Counted from the first letter of the stretch, positions 32,988 to 42,372 are shown. The stretch: 64,000 nt of DNA from an uncultured cyanobacterium (GCA_902495705.1 CABUXT010000005.1:1-64000); one strand, 5' to 3'. Program-made: numbers and translations. Notes: generated from the sequence alone by a model not told the origin.

Positions 32988-33869
32988 ATGAATAAAATCG
33001 GATGGTTTGTATGCGTATGTATATTCATATTTGTGACGGCATTTGTAATGTCGGTGGATACTTCGACCCAAACTCGCCAAGTTCAATTTTCTAATCAAGC
33101 TTTTGAAATAAATAATAAAGGCAATCAGGTTGTTAATAATTCAAGCACTAAGATAAATTTTAACGATACAAATATTCAAAATAAACAATTAGCGGCGAAT
33201 AATTCAAAAATAAATTTGCAATCTACGGAAGTTAATGCCAAAAATGAATCAGGTTTTGAAAATAAAGATGTAAATTATAACAATCAGTCAGGTTATTCAA
33301 ATCAAAAAACTAATTATAATAACCATGGTTCAAACTATTCAAATCAGTCATCTAATTTTCAAAATTCTGAACCTTTGAATTTTAAAAATCTTGATGATAG
33401 AGAACTTGAAGTTGCGCTAAACAAGGCTAAAACAGGTGGCGGCAATTACCAAAGAACAGGTGTTAATGACAAACCGCTAAATTATATGAACCAAGACCGT
33501 TATGCTTATCAAAATGTTGATTGGAGCAAATGGAAAAGTAATTTTGTAAACAAAATCCTTGACGATAGTGTCTATATCAAATCATTAGACCGATATCAAT
33601 CAGGTAATTGGCTGTGGTACTCTTTCATCGTAGATGATAGGGGACGAATTTCAAATATTCAGGTGAAATCTCCGACAATTGACCAAGCAGATAAAGATAA
33701 AGTTGCAAAACTCATAAAAAGTTATGAATACACTGCAATTACTACGTTTCCAACAAATACCAAACGTAAAACTGCAAGTATTTCGGCAGTTATGATGTTA
33801 TCTGACGAGGCACAAAAATCTAAACCTAGTGATTTTAATGATGTTGAACACATAAAATTCAAATTATAG
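32988..33869 (+). CDS. Asn-rich envelope protein with TonB-C-like domain
   Basis: A 293-residue protein. One N-terminal helix (about 5-22) is followed by an Asn/Gln/Ser-rich linker with repeats such as NNQSGYSNQKTNYNN (about 35-130). The C-terminal domain (about 175-285) has the TonB/TolA-C pattern: WSKWKSNFVNKIL, YSFIVDDRGRISNIQVKSP, then an ITTFP element. The linker could span the periplasm. A similar domain ends the 1289-residue protein at 46626. Third gene of the VWA operon. Its stop overlaps the converging gene by 6 bp. Confidence 0.75.
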   Translation: MNKIGWFVCVCIFIFVTAFVMSVDTSTQTRQVQFSNQAFEINNKGNQVVNNSSTKINFNDTNIQNKQLAANNSKINLQSTEVNAKNESGFENKDVNYNNQSGYSNQKTNYNNHGSNYSNQSSNFQNSEPLNFKNLDDRELEVALNKAKTGGGNYQRTGVNDKPLNYMNQDRYAYQNVDWSKWKSNFVNKILDDSVYIKSLDRYQSGNWLWYSFIVDDRGRISNIQVKSPTIDQADKDKVAKLIKSYEYTAITTFPTNTKRKTASISAVMMLSDEAQKSKPSDFNDVEHIKFKL

Positions 33870-34226
33870 ATTAATATCTATTGTTGAGCCAAACTTTTTA
33901 ATTATGGGATTTATTTTATGCTCCAATTCAATTTTTGAAATAAGTGGATTTTGCGCAACGATATTTTTTATCTCTTCTGTTGCTTTGGCAATTTCAGGAT
34001 ATTTTTCCATAATTTGTTTGCCAAACATGTTGGCGAAATATTTGTATCCTTTTGCTCCTGTTGCTCGTATTGGTTTGTCTAATAACGCATTTGTGACTTC
34101 TTTGAATCCTTCCACTCCATCGTTATGGAAAATTTTCATACTAGTTACTTCAAATACGCTCGGTGTACTTATTTTTGCTCCAAATGTCGGATTTGGATTG
34201 TTGTTTTGTAATGGTTGTATTCTCAT
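33864..34226 (-). CDS. small FxG-motif hypothetical protein
   Basis: A 120-residue protein starting MRIQPLQNNNPNPTFGAKI, with PTFGA at 13-17, the recurrent lineage motif close to the N-terminus. The rest is soluble and helical (KGYKYFANMFGKQIMEKYPE). AGGAA precedes the ATG. No function is known. Confidence 0.7.
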   Translation of the reverse strand: MRIQPLQNNNPNPTFGAKISTPSVFEVTSMKIFHNDGVEGFKEVTNALLDKPIRATGAKGYKYFANMFGKQIMEKYPEIAKATEEIKNIVAQNPLISKIELEHKINPIIKKFGSTIDINL

Positions 34227-34288
34227 TTTAATTCCTGTAATCTTTGCTTTTATATTAAATCAAAAAATATGAATTTTTGCTAAGACTA

Positions 34289-34321
34289 AAAAAATCGGAC
34301 CTTGTGTAGTCCGATTTTCTA
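34289..34321 (-). terminator. intrinsic terminator
   Basis: The stem AAAATCGGAC / GTCCGATTTT with an 8-nt loop and a T-run on the minus strand, just past the stop at 34328. Confidence 0.8.
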
Positions 34322-34327
34322 ATAATT

Positions 34328-34786
34328 TTATTTGTTATTTTTAAGAACTTTCCAAATAACATCCATAATTTTTTTATCTTGTCTTAGTGCTGCAATGTTT
34401 GGAAAAGCTTTAACATACGGTTCAATAAAATCTATATGTTCTAAGGTTGCAAGTACCCCCTTTAAGCTATCTCCGGCTTTGTTATATCTGATTCTTAAAT
34501 TTGCACCGCGCAAGAGAAAAAACATTTCTTTTGTTACCATTTTAGGTCTGTCAGGTGTACCAATATTGGTTGTAGTACGAATAAGGTCTATGCTTTTATC
34601 TTTTCTTCTGGTAATTAAATTTAAACAATCTTCTCCACGGAAGTAACTGATTTCTCTAGCTCCTCTTCGTTTAGAATCTCGAGTACGAGGGTCTGAAACT
34701 AACTTTTTTTCAGCCTTCATGACCGGTTCTGTTTTATAAATACGATTTAAAACTTCTTGCATTGAAATCGGGTTGAGGTAACTCAC
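34328..34786 (-). CDS. hypothetical basic protein
   Basis: A 152-residue protein starting with GTG behind AAAGGA. It is basic and soluble with a conserved-looking centre (REISYFRGEDCLNLITRRK, MVTKEMFFLLRGANLRIRY). No family is recognised. A terminator follows, and 160 bp separate it from the divergent TPR-glycosyltransferase gene. Confidence 0.65.
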   Translation of the reverse strand: MSYLNPISMQEVLNRIYKTEPVMKAEKKLVSDPRTRDSKRRGAREISYFRGEDCLNLITRRKDKSIDLIRTTTNIGTPDRPKMVTKEMFFLLRGANLRIRYNKAGDSLKGVLATLEHIDFIEPYVKAFPNIAALRQDKKIMDVIWKVLKNNK

Positions 34787-34952
34787 GATTGATTCCTTTC
34801 TAAATTTAATATAAACACTATTGTTTTGATGTTCTTTATAATATCCGTAAAACTAATTTTTTGCTACTCTTTTAGTAGAATTGTTACGTTTCTGTAATAA
34901 TTTCATCTTAACGGATTAAGAGTTTTGAAAAATAGTATGCTATGATTTGCTT

Positions 34953-36605
34953 ATGAATAGAGAAGAAATTAGAGCATATTTAGATAAAGATACCATTGCA
35001 GATAGTCAATTGGGGTTAATTTTGCCCAATTTAGATAACTTAATTTTAGCAAATTGTGAAAATATTTCGGATGAAACTTTTGGGATATACAAAAAATTCC
35101 AACCAATGAAACAAGAAGCTCCAATGAGCATGAAAAATGAATTGTTTCGTGCAATCAGAAATTTTGTTATTGAAAAGTTTTCTAAAGGAGAAAAGGCTGA
35201 TACCCTTTTGTTAGTAAGGTTTTTGGCTGCGAAAACAGAACTTGTTTCAGGAGATTTGTCAATATTATCTGAATGTGTTGCAGATTTTGGACAATTTGAT
35301 TTGGCACTAGAATTTTTAAAACTCTATGAAGAAAAAGAATCAAATTTGCCGTTGAAACTTCTGACTCTTGGCAATTTCTATAACTTGAGACTAAAGGATT
35401 ACAAAAAAGCTATCAAATATTATGAACTGTATTTAAAAATAGATGAGACAAAATCTGTTATTTATACTATCCTAGCGAGTTTGTATGCCAAAGCCTATGG
35501 GGATTTGAGTTTGGGTGACCAAGTCAGATATTTTGAAAAAGCGTACAAATTAAAACCTAATGACAGATTGATTTTGCATGGTTTGGCTTTTGGGTATGAA
35601 AAATTGAAAAATCCGCAAATGGCAAATAAATTTTATGAAAAACTTCTTCAACACAATCCGACAGAGACTGATTACTATAATTATGGTGCTTTTTTAATCA
35701 GTTGCGGAGAATTTGAAATAGGTCATAAATATTTTACCCACAGATTTTCAACAGGAGACAAAAATCTTGAATATCCTGTCAAAAATTCTCCTGAAAAAAG
35801 GTGGAATTTGCAATCTGATATTTCTGACAAAACTTTGTTAATCCACTATGAGCAAGGCTTTGGTGATACTTTTATGTATTGCAGATTTGTTCCGATGATG
35901 AAAAATTTGGCAAAACAGGTGACTTTTGTTGTACAAGATAATTTGTATGATTTGATTAAAAATTCTAAAAGCATATCAAATGGAGTGAAGATTGTGCCTG
36001 AAAGTCAAAGCTGGAATTTAGACTATGATGTCCACATGGCACTTTTAGACACTCCGTTTGCGTTAAATATTTCATCTCAAGATATTCCATTATGCGACAA
36101 ATATCTTGAAGTAGAAGATGATAAAATGAAAAATTATGCGGATAAATACCTCCAAAAATCAAATAACATAAAAGTTGGGATTTGCTTGCATGGGAATAAA
36201 AATGCTAATTACAAAGGTCGCGACCTTGAATTATCAAAAATGCAAGAGTTATTTAATTTAAAAGATGCAGAATTTTATCTGCTCACAGAAGATAAAGACG
36301 TCAATATTGAAAACCTAATTCCGCTTGGAGAAACTTTTAAATCTTTTACAGATACAGCTTGTGCGATTAAAAATATGGATATTGTAATTTCAACAGACAA
36401 TGTTATTTTGAATTTGGCAGGCGCGTTGGGAGTAAGAACGCTTGGCTTGTTTACAAAATATCCTAATTTCAGATGGTTCAAATGCTCAGTCGAAGATGTC
36501 GGTTGGTACAAATCAGTTCATCCGATAAAAACAGATGATTTTGATTGCAATTCGGCGCTGGTTTCAAAATTGATAAATTATGTTTCAGGTTGCAAAATTT
36601 CCTAG
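34953..36605 (+). CDS. TPR protein with GT9/GT41-like glycosyltransferase domain
   Basis: A 550-residue protein from the ATG at 34953. Residues about 95-260 are TPR-like helices (FYNLRLKDYKKAIKYYELYL, FYEKLLQHNPTETDYYNYG). The C-terminal half (about 290-550) matches the fold of TPR-linked heptosyl/GlcNAc transferases: LLIHYEQGFGDTFMYCRF, VGICLHGNKNANYKGRD, then DIVISTDNVILNLAGALG and FRWF. It probably glycosylates a protein or surface polymer. TATGAT at 34941-34946 is six bases before the ATG with no RBS, so it may be leaderless. Confidence 0.8.
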   Translation: MNREEIRAYLDKDTIADSQLGLILPNLDNLILANCENISDETFGIYKKFQPMKQEAPMSMKNELFRAIRNFVIEKFSKGEKADTLLLVRFLAAKTELVSGDLSILSECVADFGQFDLALEFLKLYEEKESNLPLKLLTLGNFYNLRLKDYKKAIKYYELYLKIDETKSVIYTILASLYAKAYGDLSLGDQVRYFEKAYKLKPNDRLILHGLAFGYEKLKNPQMANKFYEKLLQHNPTETDYYNYGAFLISCGEFEIGHKYFTHRFSTGDKNLEYPVKNSPEKRWNLQSDISDKTLLIHYEQGFGDTFMYCRFVPMMKNLAKQVTFVVQDNLYDLIKNSKSISNGVKIVPESQSWNLDYDVHMALLDTPFALNISSQDIPLCDKYLEVEDDKMKNYADKYLQKSNNIKVGICLHGNKNANYKGRDLELSKMQELFNLKDAEFYLLTEDKDVNIENLIPLGETFKSFTDTACAIKNMDIVISTDNVILNLAGALGVRTLGLFTKYPNFRWFKCSVEDVGWYKSVHPIKTDDFDCNSALVSKLINYVSGCKIS

Positions 36606-36640
36606 CAAAAAATATTTTTAGCTATTTTATAAACATTATT

Positions 36641-37057
36641 ATGAAAGTTAATAATGTAAGTTTTGGGCAAACATATTTAAAGCCGTCAATAAAAAATTTA
36701 TCCCCTGAAAATCGAGAAAAGCTTAAATACTCCTACGCGCTTGGCGAATTATATCCTGTTGATTTATATTTGGGAGGAACTCCAAAAGGTGATTTGGAGG
36801 TTACGGTCAAAGGATGTTCTGTCATGGATTATTTGGTCGTAAATAACGCAATTCCATTAACTCAGACAAATATCAATTACTATCTATTTACCAAAGCTTG
36901 TGACAAAATGTATGAGCGCCTCCATGGACCCAAATATCCTAAACAAAAAACAGTGATAGACCAGCTTGATTATATTCCTGAAGATGTTTTGCCGTTTTAT
37001 ATAGCAGCAGAAATTGAGGAATATACAAAAAAATACGCTCATTTGCTTTATAATTAA
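36641..37057 (+). CDS. small FxG-motif hypothetical protein
   Basis: A 138-residue protein from the ATG at 36641 (MKVNNVSFGQTYLKPS) with VSFGQ at residues 6-10. The frame extends upstream into the preceding gene, but this start places the motif at the N-terminus as in similar proteins. A TATAAA lies seven bases upstream and no RBS is seen. A conserved-looking core follows (LYLGGTPKGDLEVTVKGCSV), but no family is recognised. Confidence 0.65.
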   Translation: MKVNNVSFGQTYLKPSIKNLSPENREKLKYSYALGELYPVDLYLGGTPKGDLEVTVKGCSVMDYLVVNNAIPLTQTNINYYLFTKACDKMYERLHGPKYPKQKTVIDQLDYIPEDVLPFYIAAEIEEYTKKYAHLLYN

Positions 37058-37115
37058 ATTTTGTTTGATTTTGGCATATTTTTAGGCTAATTTATGAAAT
37101 GAGGAGAGCTGAAAT

Positions 37116-37997
37116 ATGAAAGAGCAAACAAAAGGATTGTTATATGGTGCTGCCGCATCATCAAGTTATGGTACAAATCCACTGTTTGGACTTCCCTTAT
37201 ATGCAGCAGGAATAGATACAAATTCTGTACTGTTTTATCGTTATGCACTTGCTGTATTGATTTATGGAATTTGGCTAAAATTAGTCAAAAAAACTCCTTT
37301 AAAACTTGAAAAAAACGAAATATTTCCGCTGTTTTTTCTCGGAATATTGTTCTCTTTATCGTCATTAACTCTATTTGGCGCTTTTAAATATATTGATGCT
37401 GGGATAGCTTGCACAATTTTGTTTATTTATCCTGTGCTTGTTGCGCTGATTATGGCGATATTTTTTAAAGAAAAATTGACCAAAACCATTGTCGGTTCAA
37501 TTATTTTGATATCAATCGGTATAATTCTTTTGTACAAAAACGGAGGCGGTGCAGGATTAAATTTGCATGGCGTTCTCATCGTTCTATCGTCAGCTTTGCT
37601 TTATGCGGTTTATATGGTCGGAGTAAAAACGATAAAGTCCATAAAAGATATGGGCAGTGAAAAAATGAGTTTTTACGTAATGCTTTTTGGACTTTTTGTT
37701 TACATTATCAATTTGAGATTCTGTACCCAATTACAAATGCTGAACAGACCGATTTTGTGGGTTTATGCGTTTTGTTTGGCGCTACTTCCTACAATTATTT
37801 CAATTGAGACAATAAATATTGCAATTAAACTTATCGGCTCAACAAAAACTGCCATCCTTGGTGCGTTAGAACCACTGACAGCAGTCTTTTTCGGAGTTGT
37901 TGTATTTCATGAACATTTATCGTTCAGAATTGTTGTCGGAATTTTATTCGTTTTATTTGGTGTTATGCAAATCGTTTTGCAAAAGCAAAAAGCTTAG
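37116..37997 (+). CDS. EamA/DMT-family transporter
   Basis: A 293-residue protein with ten hydrophobic helices in two EamA halves (1-140, 150-290). GLLYGAAASSSYGTNPLF at the start and ALEPLTAVFFGVVVFHEHLS near the end are typical of drug/metabolite exporters. Substrate unknown. The RBS is GAGGAGAG. Its last 4 bp overlap the converging metal ATPase gene. Confidence 0.88.
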   Translation: MKEQTKGLLYGAAASSSYGTNPLFGLPLYAAGIDTNSVLFYRYALAVLIYGIWLKLVKKTPLKLEKNEIFPLFFLGILFSLSSLTLFGAFKYIDAGIACTILFIYPVLVALIMAIFFKEKLTKTIVGSIILISIGIILLYKNGGGAGLNLHGVLIVLSSALLYAVYMVGVKTIKSIKDMGSEKMSFYVMLFGLFVYIINLRFCTQLQMLNRPILWVYAFCLALLPTIISIETINIAIKLIGSTKTAILGALEPLTAVFFGVVVFHEHLSFRIVVGILFVLFGVMQIVLQKQKA

Positions 37998-39856
37998 TTT
38001 TTGAGTGCTCTTAGGGAGTTTGCAACGGCAATCAATGTTACGCCAACATCTGCAAAAACTGCGCCCCACATTGTCATAAAGCCAAATGCTCCTAAGATTA
38101 GAAATAGAATTTTGATAAAGATTGCAAAGGCGATGTTTTGTTTAACAATCCCCATTGTTTTTTTAGAAATTGAAATACCTGTTGCAATTTTTAGTGGATT
38201 ATCATCCATAATTATGACATCGGCTGCCTCAATTGCAGAGTCTGAACCCATTGCGCCCATTGCAACTCCAACATCTGCTCGTCTTAATACAGGAGCGTCG
38301 TTTATCCCATCGCCTGCAAAAAGTACGGTTTTGTCCTTTTTGCTATCTGTTATAAGTTGTTCCAACTTTTCGACTTTCCCAGATGGCATAAGTTTACCAA
38401 AAGCCTTGTCTGTTCCAAGTTGAGAAGAGACATTATCTACAACATCTTGGTTATCTCCGCTCAGGATTACCGTTTGTATAGAGAGTTTTTTCAATGTGGA
38501 AATTGTTTGTTTTGAGCTGTCTTTGATTTTGTCAGCCAGTTCAATATAGCCTGCGACTTGTTTATTTTTGGCAATATAAATTACTGTTCCGATTTCATTT
38601 GCTTTTGAGCAATTTATGGCAAATTCGCTCATCAATCTGTCGTTTCCGACAAGGATTTCATCTTCGCCCAGTTTAATTTTGATGCCTTTTCCTGAAATTT
38701 CAGAAATATCAGAAACTTTTTCGGTGTCAATGTCACCTTGGTAAGATTCTTTGATTGATGTTGCGATTGGATGGTTTGAATATTTTTCAGCCGTTGCGGC
38801 AAGTTTTAGGATTTCATTTTCAGCTGTTCCATCTGTTGAATTGATTTTGACAACTTCAAATTTTCCTTTTGTTAAAGTTCCTGTTTTGTCAAAAACTGCT
38901 GTTCCGACTTTTGAAAGAGCCTCTAAATATTTGCTCCCTTTGATTAAAATTCCTGCTTTTGATGCTCCGCCAATTCCTGCAAAAAATCCTAACGGTACAG
39001 AAATAACAAGTGCGCAAGGACAAGAAATTACAAGGAAGGTCAAAGCCCTGCTAAACCATACGGAAAAGCCGGCATGGAGTAATAATGTTGGTAACACGGC
39101 TAAAAGCAGAGCGCAAATTACAACAATCGGTGTGTAAATTTTAGCAAAACGTGTGATAAAGTTTTCGGTATTTGCTTTTTTTGCACCTGCATTTTCAACA
39201 AGTTCCAAAATCTTTGAGACTGTAGACTCACCAAATGATTTAGAAACTTTTATTTTGATATAACCGTTATCTACAACGCAGCCGCTAAGAATTTCGTCTC
39301 CTGTTTGAACTTTTCTCGGATAAGATTCACCTGTCAGAGCAGATGTATCAATATAAGCTTCTCCATCTGTTATTGTGCCGTCCAGTGCGATTTTTTCGCC
39401 TGTTTTTACAACAATAATGTCACCGATATTCACTTCTTCAGGTGATTTTTTGGTGACTATATCGTTTTCGCAAACATTTGCATAATCAGGTCTCAAATTC
39501 ATCAAAGAGGAAATAGAGTTTTTAGATTTTTCGACTGCTTTGTCTTGCAAAAACTCTCCAATTTGGTACAAAAACATTACCATTACGGCTTCAGGATATT
39601 CGCCAATTGCAAGCGCTCCAACCGTTGCCAAACTCATAAGAAAGTTTTCATCAAAGACTTTGCCTTTTATGATGTTTTTAAAAGCCTTTAATAATACATC
39701 GCCACCTGCGACAAGGTATGCGATTAAGAAAAATCCGATTTTTAACAATTCAGGTTTTAAAAACAATCCTGAAATAAATAGCAAAAGGACAATGACCGCT
39801 TTTTGCGGTGAAAATTCATTTTCTTCTTCGTGGCAATCGTGATGGTGTTCGCACAT
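37994..39856 (-). CDS. heavy-metal P1B-type ATPase (Zn/Cd/Pb type)
   Basis: A 620-residue exporter. It starts MCEHHHDCHEEE, a His/Cys metal-binding tail in place of the usual HMA domain. The membrane motif is CPC (SCPCALVISVPLGFFAG). Other marks are TGES (actuator), DKTGTLTKGKF (phosphorylation), HPIATS (nucleotide) and GDGINDAPVLRRADVG. The residues after CPC and the paired ArsR suggest a ZntA/CadA-like Zn2+/Cd2+ pump in the inner membrane. It is divergent from arsR, with two operator copies in its promoter and leader. Confidence 0.92.
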   Translation of the reverse strand: MCEHHHDCHEEENEFSPQKAVIVLLLFISGLFLKPELLKIGFFLIAYLVAGGDVLLKAFKNIIKGKVFDENFLMSLATVGALAIGEYPEAVMVMFLYQIGEFLQDKAVEKSKNSISSLMNLRPDYANVCENDIVTKKSPEEVNIGDIIVVKTGEKIALDGTITDGEAYIDTSALTGESYPRKVQTGDEILSGCVVDNGYIKIKVSKSFGESTVSKILELVENAGAKKANTENFITRFAKIYTPIVVICALLLAVLPTLLLHAGFSVWFSRALTFLVISCPCALVISVPLGFFAGIGGASKAGILIKGSKYLEALSKVGTAVFDKTGTLTKGKFEVVKINSTDGTAENEILKLAATAEKYSNHPIATSIKESYQGDIDTEKVSDISEISGKGIKIKLGEDEILVGNDRLMSEFAINCSKANEIGTVIYIAKNKQVAGYIELADKIKDSSKQTISTLKKLSIQTVILSGDNQDVVDNVSSQLGTDKAFGKLMPSGKVEKLEQLITDSKKDKTVLFAGDGINDAPVLRRADVGVAMGAMGSDSAIEAADVIIMDDNPLKIATGISISKKTMGIVKQNIAFAIFIKILFLILGAFGFMTMWGAVFADVGVTLIAVANSLRALKN

Positions 39857-39871
39857 ATTTTATCCTCTCAG

Positions 39872-39887
39872 TTGAATGTCTGTTCAA
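39872..39887. promoter_or_regulatory. ArsR-type operator 1
   Basis: TTGAATGTCTGTTCAA, inverted repeat TTGAA/TTCAA, in the 5' leader of the ATPase gene. Confidence 0.7.
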
Positions 39888-39898
39888 TTATATTATAG

Positions 39899-39914
39899 TT
39901 GAATATTTGTTCAA
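39899..39914. promoter_or_regulatory. ArsR-type operator 2
   Basis: TTGAATATTTGTTCAA lies exactly between the ATPase gene's -35 (TTGACA, complement of 39916-39921) and -10 (TATAAT, complement of 39892-39897). Confidence 0.75.
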
Positions 39915-39959
39915 CTGTCAAGTGTATGGAGTGATTATTTTTACAGAAGTTCACAATAG

Positions 39960-39988
39960 TTGAATATTTGTTCAATTGTATCTATAAT
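39960..39988 (+). promoter_or_regulatory. arsR promoter with operator 3
   Basis: -35 TTGAAT (39960-39965), 17-bp spacer, -10 TATAAT (39983-39988). The operator copy TTGAATATTTGTTCAA (39960-39975) covers the -35, so the repressor would block its own gene. Confidence 0.75.
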
Positions 39989-40016
39989 ATAAATATACAA
40001 ACAAGAGGAAAATCCC

Positions 40017-40367
40017 ATGGCTACAAAAAAGACAGATTGTGAGGCAATAAACCCTCAAATAGTAGAAAAAGTTTTACCAAAAATGCCTGATACCAAGGTG
40101 CTTTATGAATTGTCAGACTTTTTCAAGGTTATGGGGGATGGCACAAGGATTCAACTGCTTTGGGCACTTGATGAATGTGAAATGTGCGTTGGGGATTTGG
40201 CTGTGTTGTTAAATATGACAAAATCTGCTGTGTCTCATCAATTGAAGGTTTTGAGGACTGCAAAACTTGTAAAAACGACAAAACAGGGGAAAAATGTTTA
40301 TTATTCCCTTGATGACCATCATATTAAAACGATTTTAGAAAAAGCTTTAGAACACGTAGAAGAATAA
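40017..40367 (+). CDS. ArsR/SmtB-family metal-responsive repressor
   Basis: A 116-residue winged-helix repressor. The recognition region is MTKSAVSHQLKVLRTAKLV. Two metal sites are possible: an alpha3-type CEMC next to VGDLA with an N-terminal DC (Cd/Pb/Zn type), and an alpha5-type DDHHIKTILEKALEHVEE with D-H...H-E spacing (Zn type). It would leave DNA on metal binding and release the divergent P-type ATPase gene. Three operator copies lie between them. The RBS is AGAGGAA. Confidence 0.93.
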   Translation: MATKKTDCEAINPQIVEKVLPKMPDTKVLYELSDFFKVMGDGTRIQLLWALDECEMCVGDLAVLLNMTKSAVSHQLKVLRTAKLVKTTKQGKNVYYSLDDHHIKTILEKALEHVEE

Positions 40368-40374
40368 TTTGAAC

Positions 40375-41049
40375 CTAATAACCGTATTGTTCGTGAGCGT
40401 TTAGGTATTCTCTTACGGTGTTTAAAGATGCTTGGACAATACGAGTAACCCTTGATGGTGATAGACCGATTTGCTGAGCGATATCTTTAACTTGCATATT
40501 GCGGTAAAATCTGTATTCTACAACAGTTCTTTCTTTTGCCGGAAGTTTTGAAATAGCGGTTCTTATCATTTTACCCATTTCAGAAATTTCCGCATTTTCA
40601 TCAGGCATAGCATGAGGGTCTTTGACAAAATCGAACGGTGAATCATTATCACTTGCAGCTGCAGCCAAACCATCAATAGACAAAATAGTTTCGTAAATAG
40701 CTTCACGAACTTTTGCCTGTTTCATATCCATGCCTTCAACTGCTTCTTCTTCGTCGTATTCATCCTCCGCTTTATGTTTTAGAGAATACCATTTATATCT
40801 GATTCTCAACTCGTTACGAATAGCCCAACGTACAGCAGTAGCGATATATGCAGAATTGTATTTTGCCAACTGTTCAGGCGTTTTGTTTTTAATCATTACC
40901 TGTATGGCGATAATACCGATAGAAAGCAACTCTTCGTATTCAACCATGTGGGATGGAATACGTCTGTGCTCTACTCTTGCAACTTTCTGCACAATGTCTA
41001 TATAATGTTGTAAATTTGTTTTATCGTCGTTTGTCATAATTTTACACAT
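40375..41049 (-). CDS. FliA-like sigma factor
   Basis: A ~224-residue sigma-70-type factor. Region 2 is EYEELLSIGIIAIQVMI with AYIATAVRWAIRNELR, and region 4 is LPAKERTVVEYRFYRNMQ with IAQQIGLSPSRVTRIVQASL. Region 3 is short and acidic. The size and pairing with flhB suggest a flagellar-type (sigma-28) factor, though region 2 is divergent. It starts about 18 bp after flhB on the same strand; the exact start (ATG at 41049 or 41037) is unsure because no RBS stands out. Confidence 0.8.
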   Translation of the reverse strand: MCKIMTNDDKTNLQHYIDIVQKVARVEHRRIPSHMVEYEELLSIGIIAIQVMIKNKTPEQLAKYNSAYIATAVRWAIRNELRIRYKWYSLKHKAEDEYDEEEAVEGMDMKQAKVREAIYETILSIDGLAAAASDNDSPFDFVKDPHAMPDENAEISEMGKMIRTAISKLPAKERTVVEYRFYRNMQVKDIAQQIGLSPSRVTRIVQASLNTVREYLNAHEQYGY

Positions 41050-41067
41050 CAATAATACTACAATATA

Positions 41068-42144
41068 TTAATTTCGCGGTCGTTTATTTGAATGATTTTT
41101 CATTTTGTAAACGAACATCAAAATTTCAGCTACAGCCTTGTATAATTCCGGCGGAATCGGATGATTGATATCAACCATTCTGAACAAAGCTCTTGCAACT
41201 GGCGGATTTTCGATAACCGGTACATTATTTTCTTTTGCAATGTCAATAATTTTCTTTGCAATAAGCTCTGTACCTTTTGCAATCAACATTGGCGAATCCA
41301 TTTCTTCTGCAACGTATTTTAGCGCACATGCCACATGGGTTGGGTTTGTTACGACAAAATCGGCTGTCGGAACGGCATCCATTGCACCTTGTTGAAGCAT
41401 TTGCATACGGCGTTGACGCAGTTGTGCTTTTACGTTTGGGTCACCTTCTGAGTTTTTGTATTCATCCTTAATTTCTTTAAATGACATTTTTTGGTCTTTT
41501 AAAAATTTCCACTTGGTAACCCCATAATCAGCCGCGGCAATTACCAAAAAGGCAATACAGGCTTTGAAAATAAATTCTGTGATAAGTTTTCCAAACTCAA
41601 TCATAACGGCAAAATTGTTATCAACAGACGCAAGCATCAAAATAGATTCAATGTGGTCTTTGTAAACCATCCAACCTATGTAGCCAAGGATTATAACCTT
41701 GATAATGTTTTTGAACAGTTCAAAAAGAGTCTTGATAGACATGATGTTTTTGAAATATTTTGTCGGATTAAGTTTGTCCAATTTTGGCATAAGCGGAGCT
41801 GTGGCAACCAATGGTCCAACTTGAATAAAGTCAGCCAAAACAGCAACCAGCCACGCAATAGCAAGAATAGGACCAATAATTAGGGCAGCTCCTTTAACTG
41901 CAATCAAAAGTACGTACATATAACCTATTTGGTCAACATGCGCGTTTGGAATTTGCTCATACAACAGGGTGAAAACTTGGACAATTTGGTCCCAAATAAA
42001 AGGAGCCAAACCAAAAATTACGGAGAACAAAACGAGCAAAGATACAGCTGTTGAAAAGTCTTTTGACTTAACAACCTGACCTTCTTTCCTTGCCTGTTCC
42101 AGCTTTCTGGGGGTGGCATCAAACTGCTTGTCCTCATCACCCAT
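41068..42144 (-). CDS. flhB: flagellar/type III export switch protein FlhB
   Basis: A 358-residue protein. It starts with the conserved KQFDATPRKLEQARKEGQV, has four membrane helices (near 30-50, 80-108, 145-165, 180-208) and a cytoplasmic domain with the autocleavage motif NPTH (in VVTNPTHVACALKY). FlhB switches the export apparatus from rod/hook to filament substrates. No other flagellar gene is nearby except the sigma factor, so the export genes are split across the genome or this is a relic. Confidence 0.93.
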   Translation of the reverse strand: MGDEDKQFDATPRKLEQARKEGQVVKSKDFSTAVSLLVLFSVIFGLAPFIWDQIVQVFTLLYEQIPNAHVDQIGYMYVLLIAVKGAALIIGPILAIAWLVAVLADFIQVGPLVATAPLMPKLDKLNPTKYFKNIMSIKTLFELFKNIIKVIILGYIGWMVYKDHIESILMLASVDNNFAVMIEFGKLITEFIFKACIAFLVIAAADYGVTKWKFLKDQKMSFKEIKDEYKNSEGDPNVKAQLRQRRMQMLQQGAMDAVPTADFVVTNPTHVACALKYVAEEMDSPMLIAKGTELIAKKIIDIAKENNVPVIENPPVARALFRMVDINHPIPPELYKAVAEILMFVYKMKNHSNKRPRN

Positions 42145-42240
42145 GGCGTATCCTTTCTGATTGATTACATTATATCATGGATTTTACGGAAAAATAATTG
42201 CAAGGCAATGCGTGGATGGACAGAATAATTAAAATACTTA

Positions 42241-42353
42241 ACTGTCACCCTGAACTTGTTTCAGTGGCTCAAATTTAGCAAAAAAGTCTATGTCATTCTG
42301 AAAGGATTAAAAATCAAGGAGCGTAGCGACGTAGATTTTATCCTATTCAGAAT
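42241..42353. repeat. TGTCACCCTGAA/TGTCATTCTGAA dispersed repeat
   Basis: TGTCACCCTGAACTTGTTTC is followed by TGTCATTCTGAAAGG and, at the end, ATTTTATCCTATTCAGAATC, the inverse of the module at 63068-63130. Confidence 0.7.
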
Positions 42354-42372
42354 CTATCAATGTTTATTTTGT

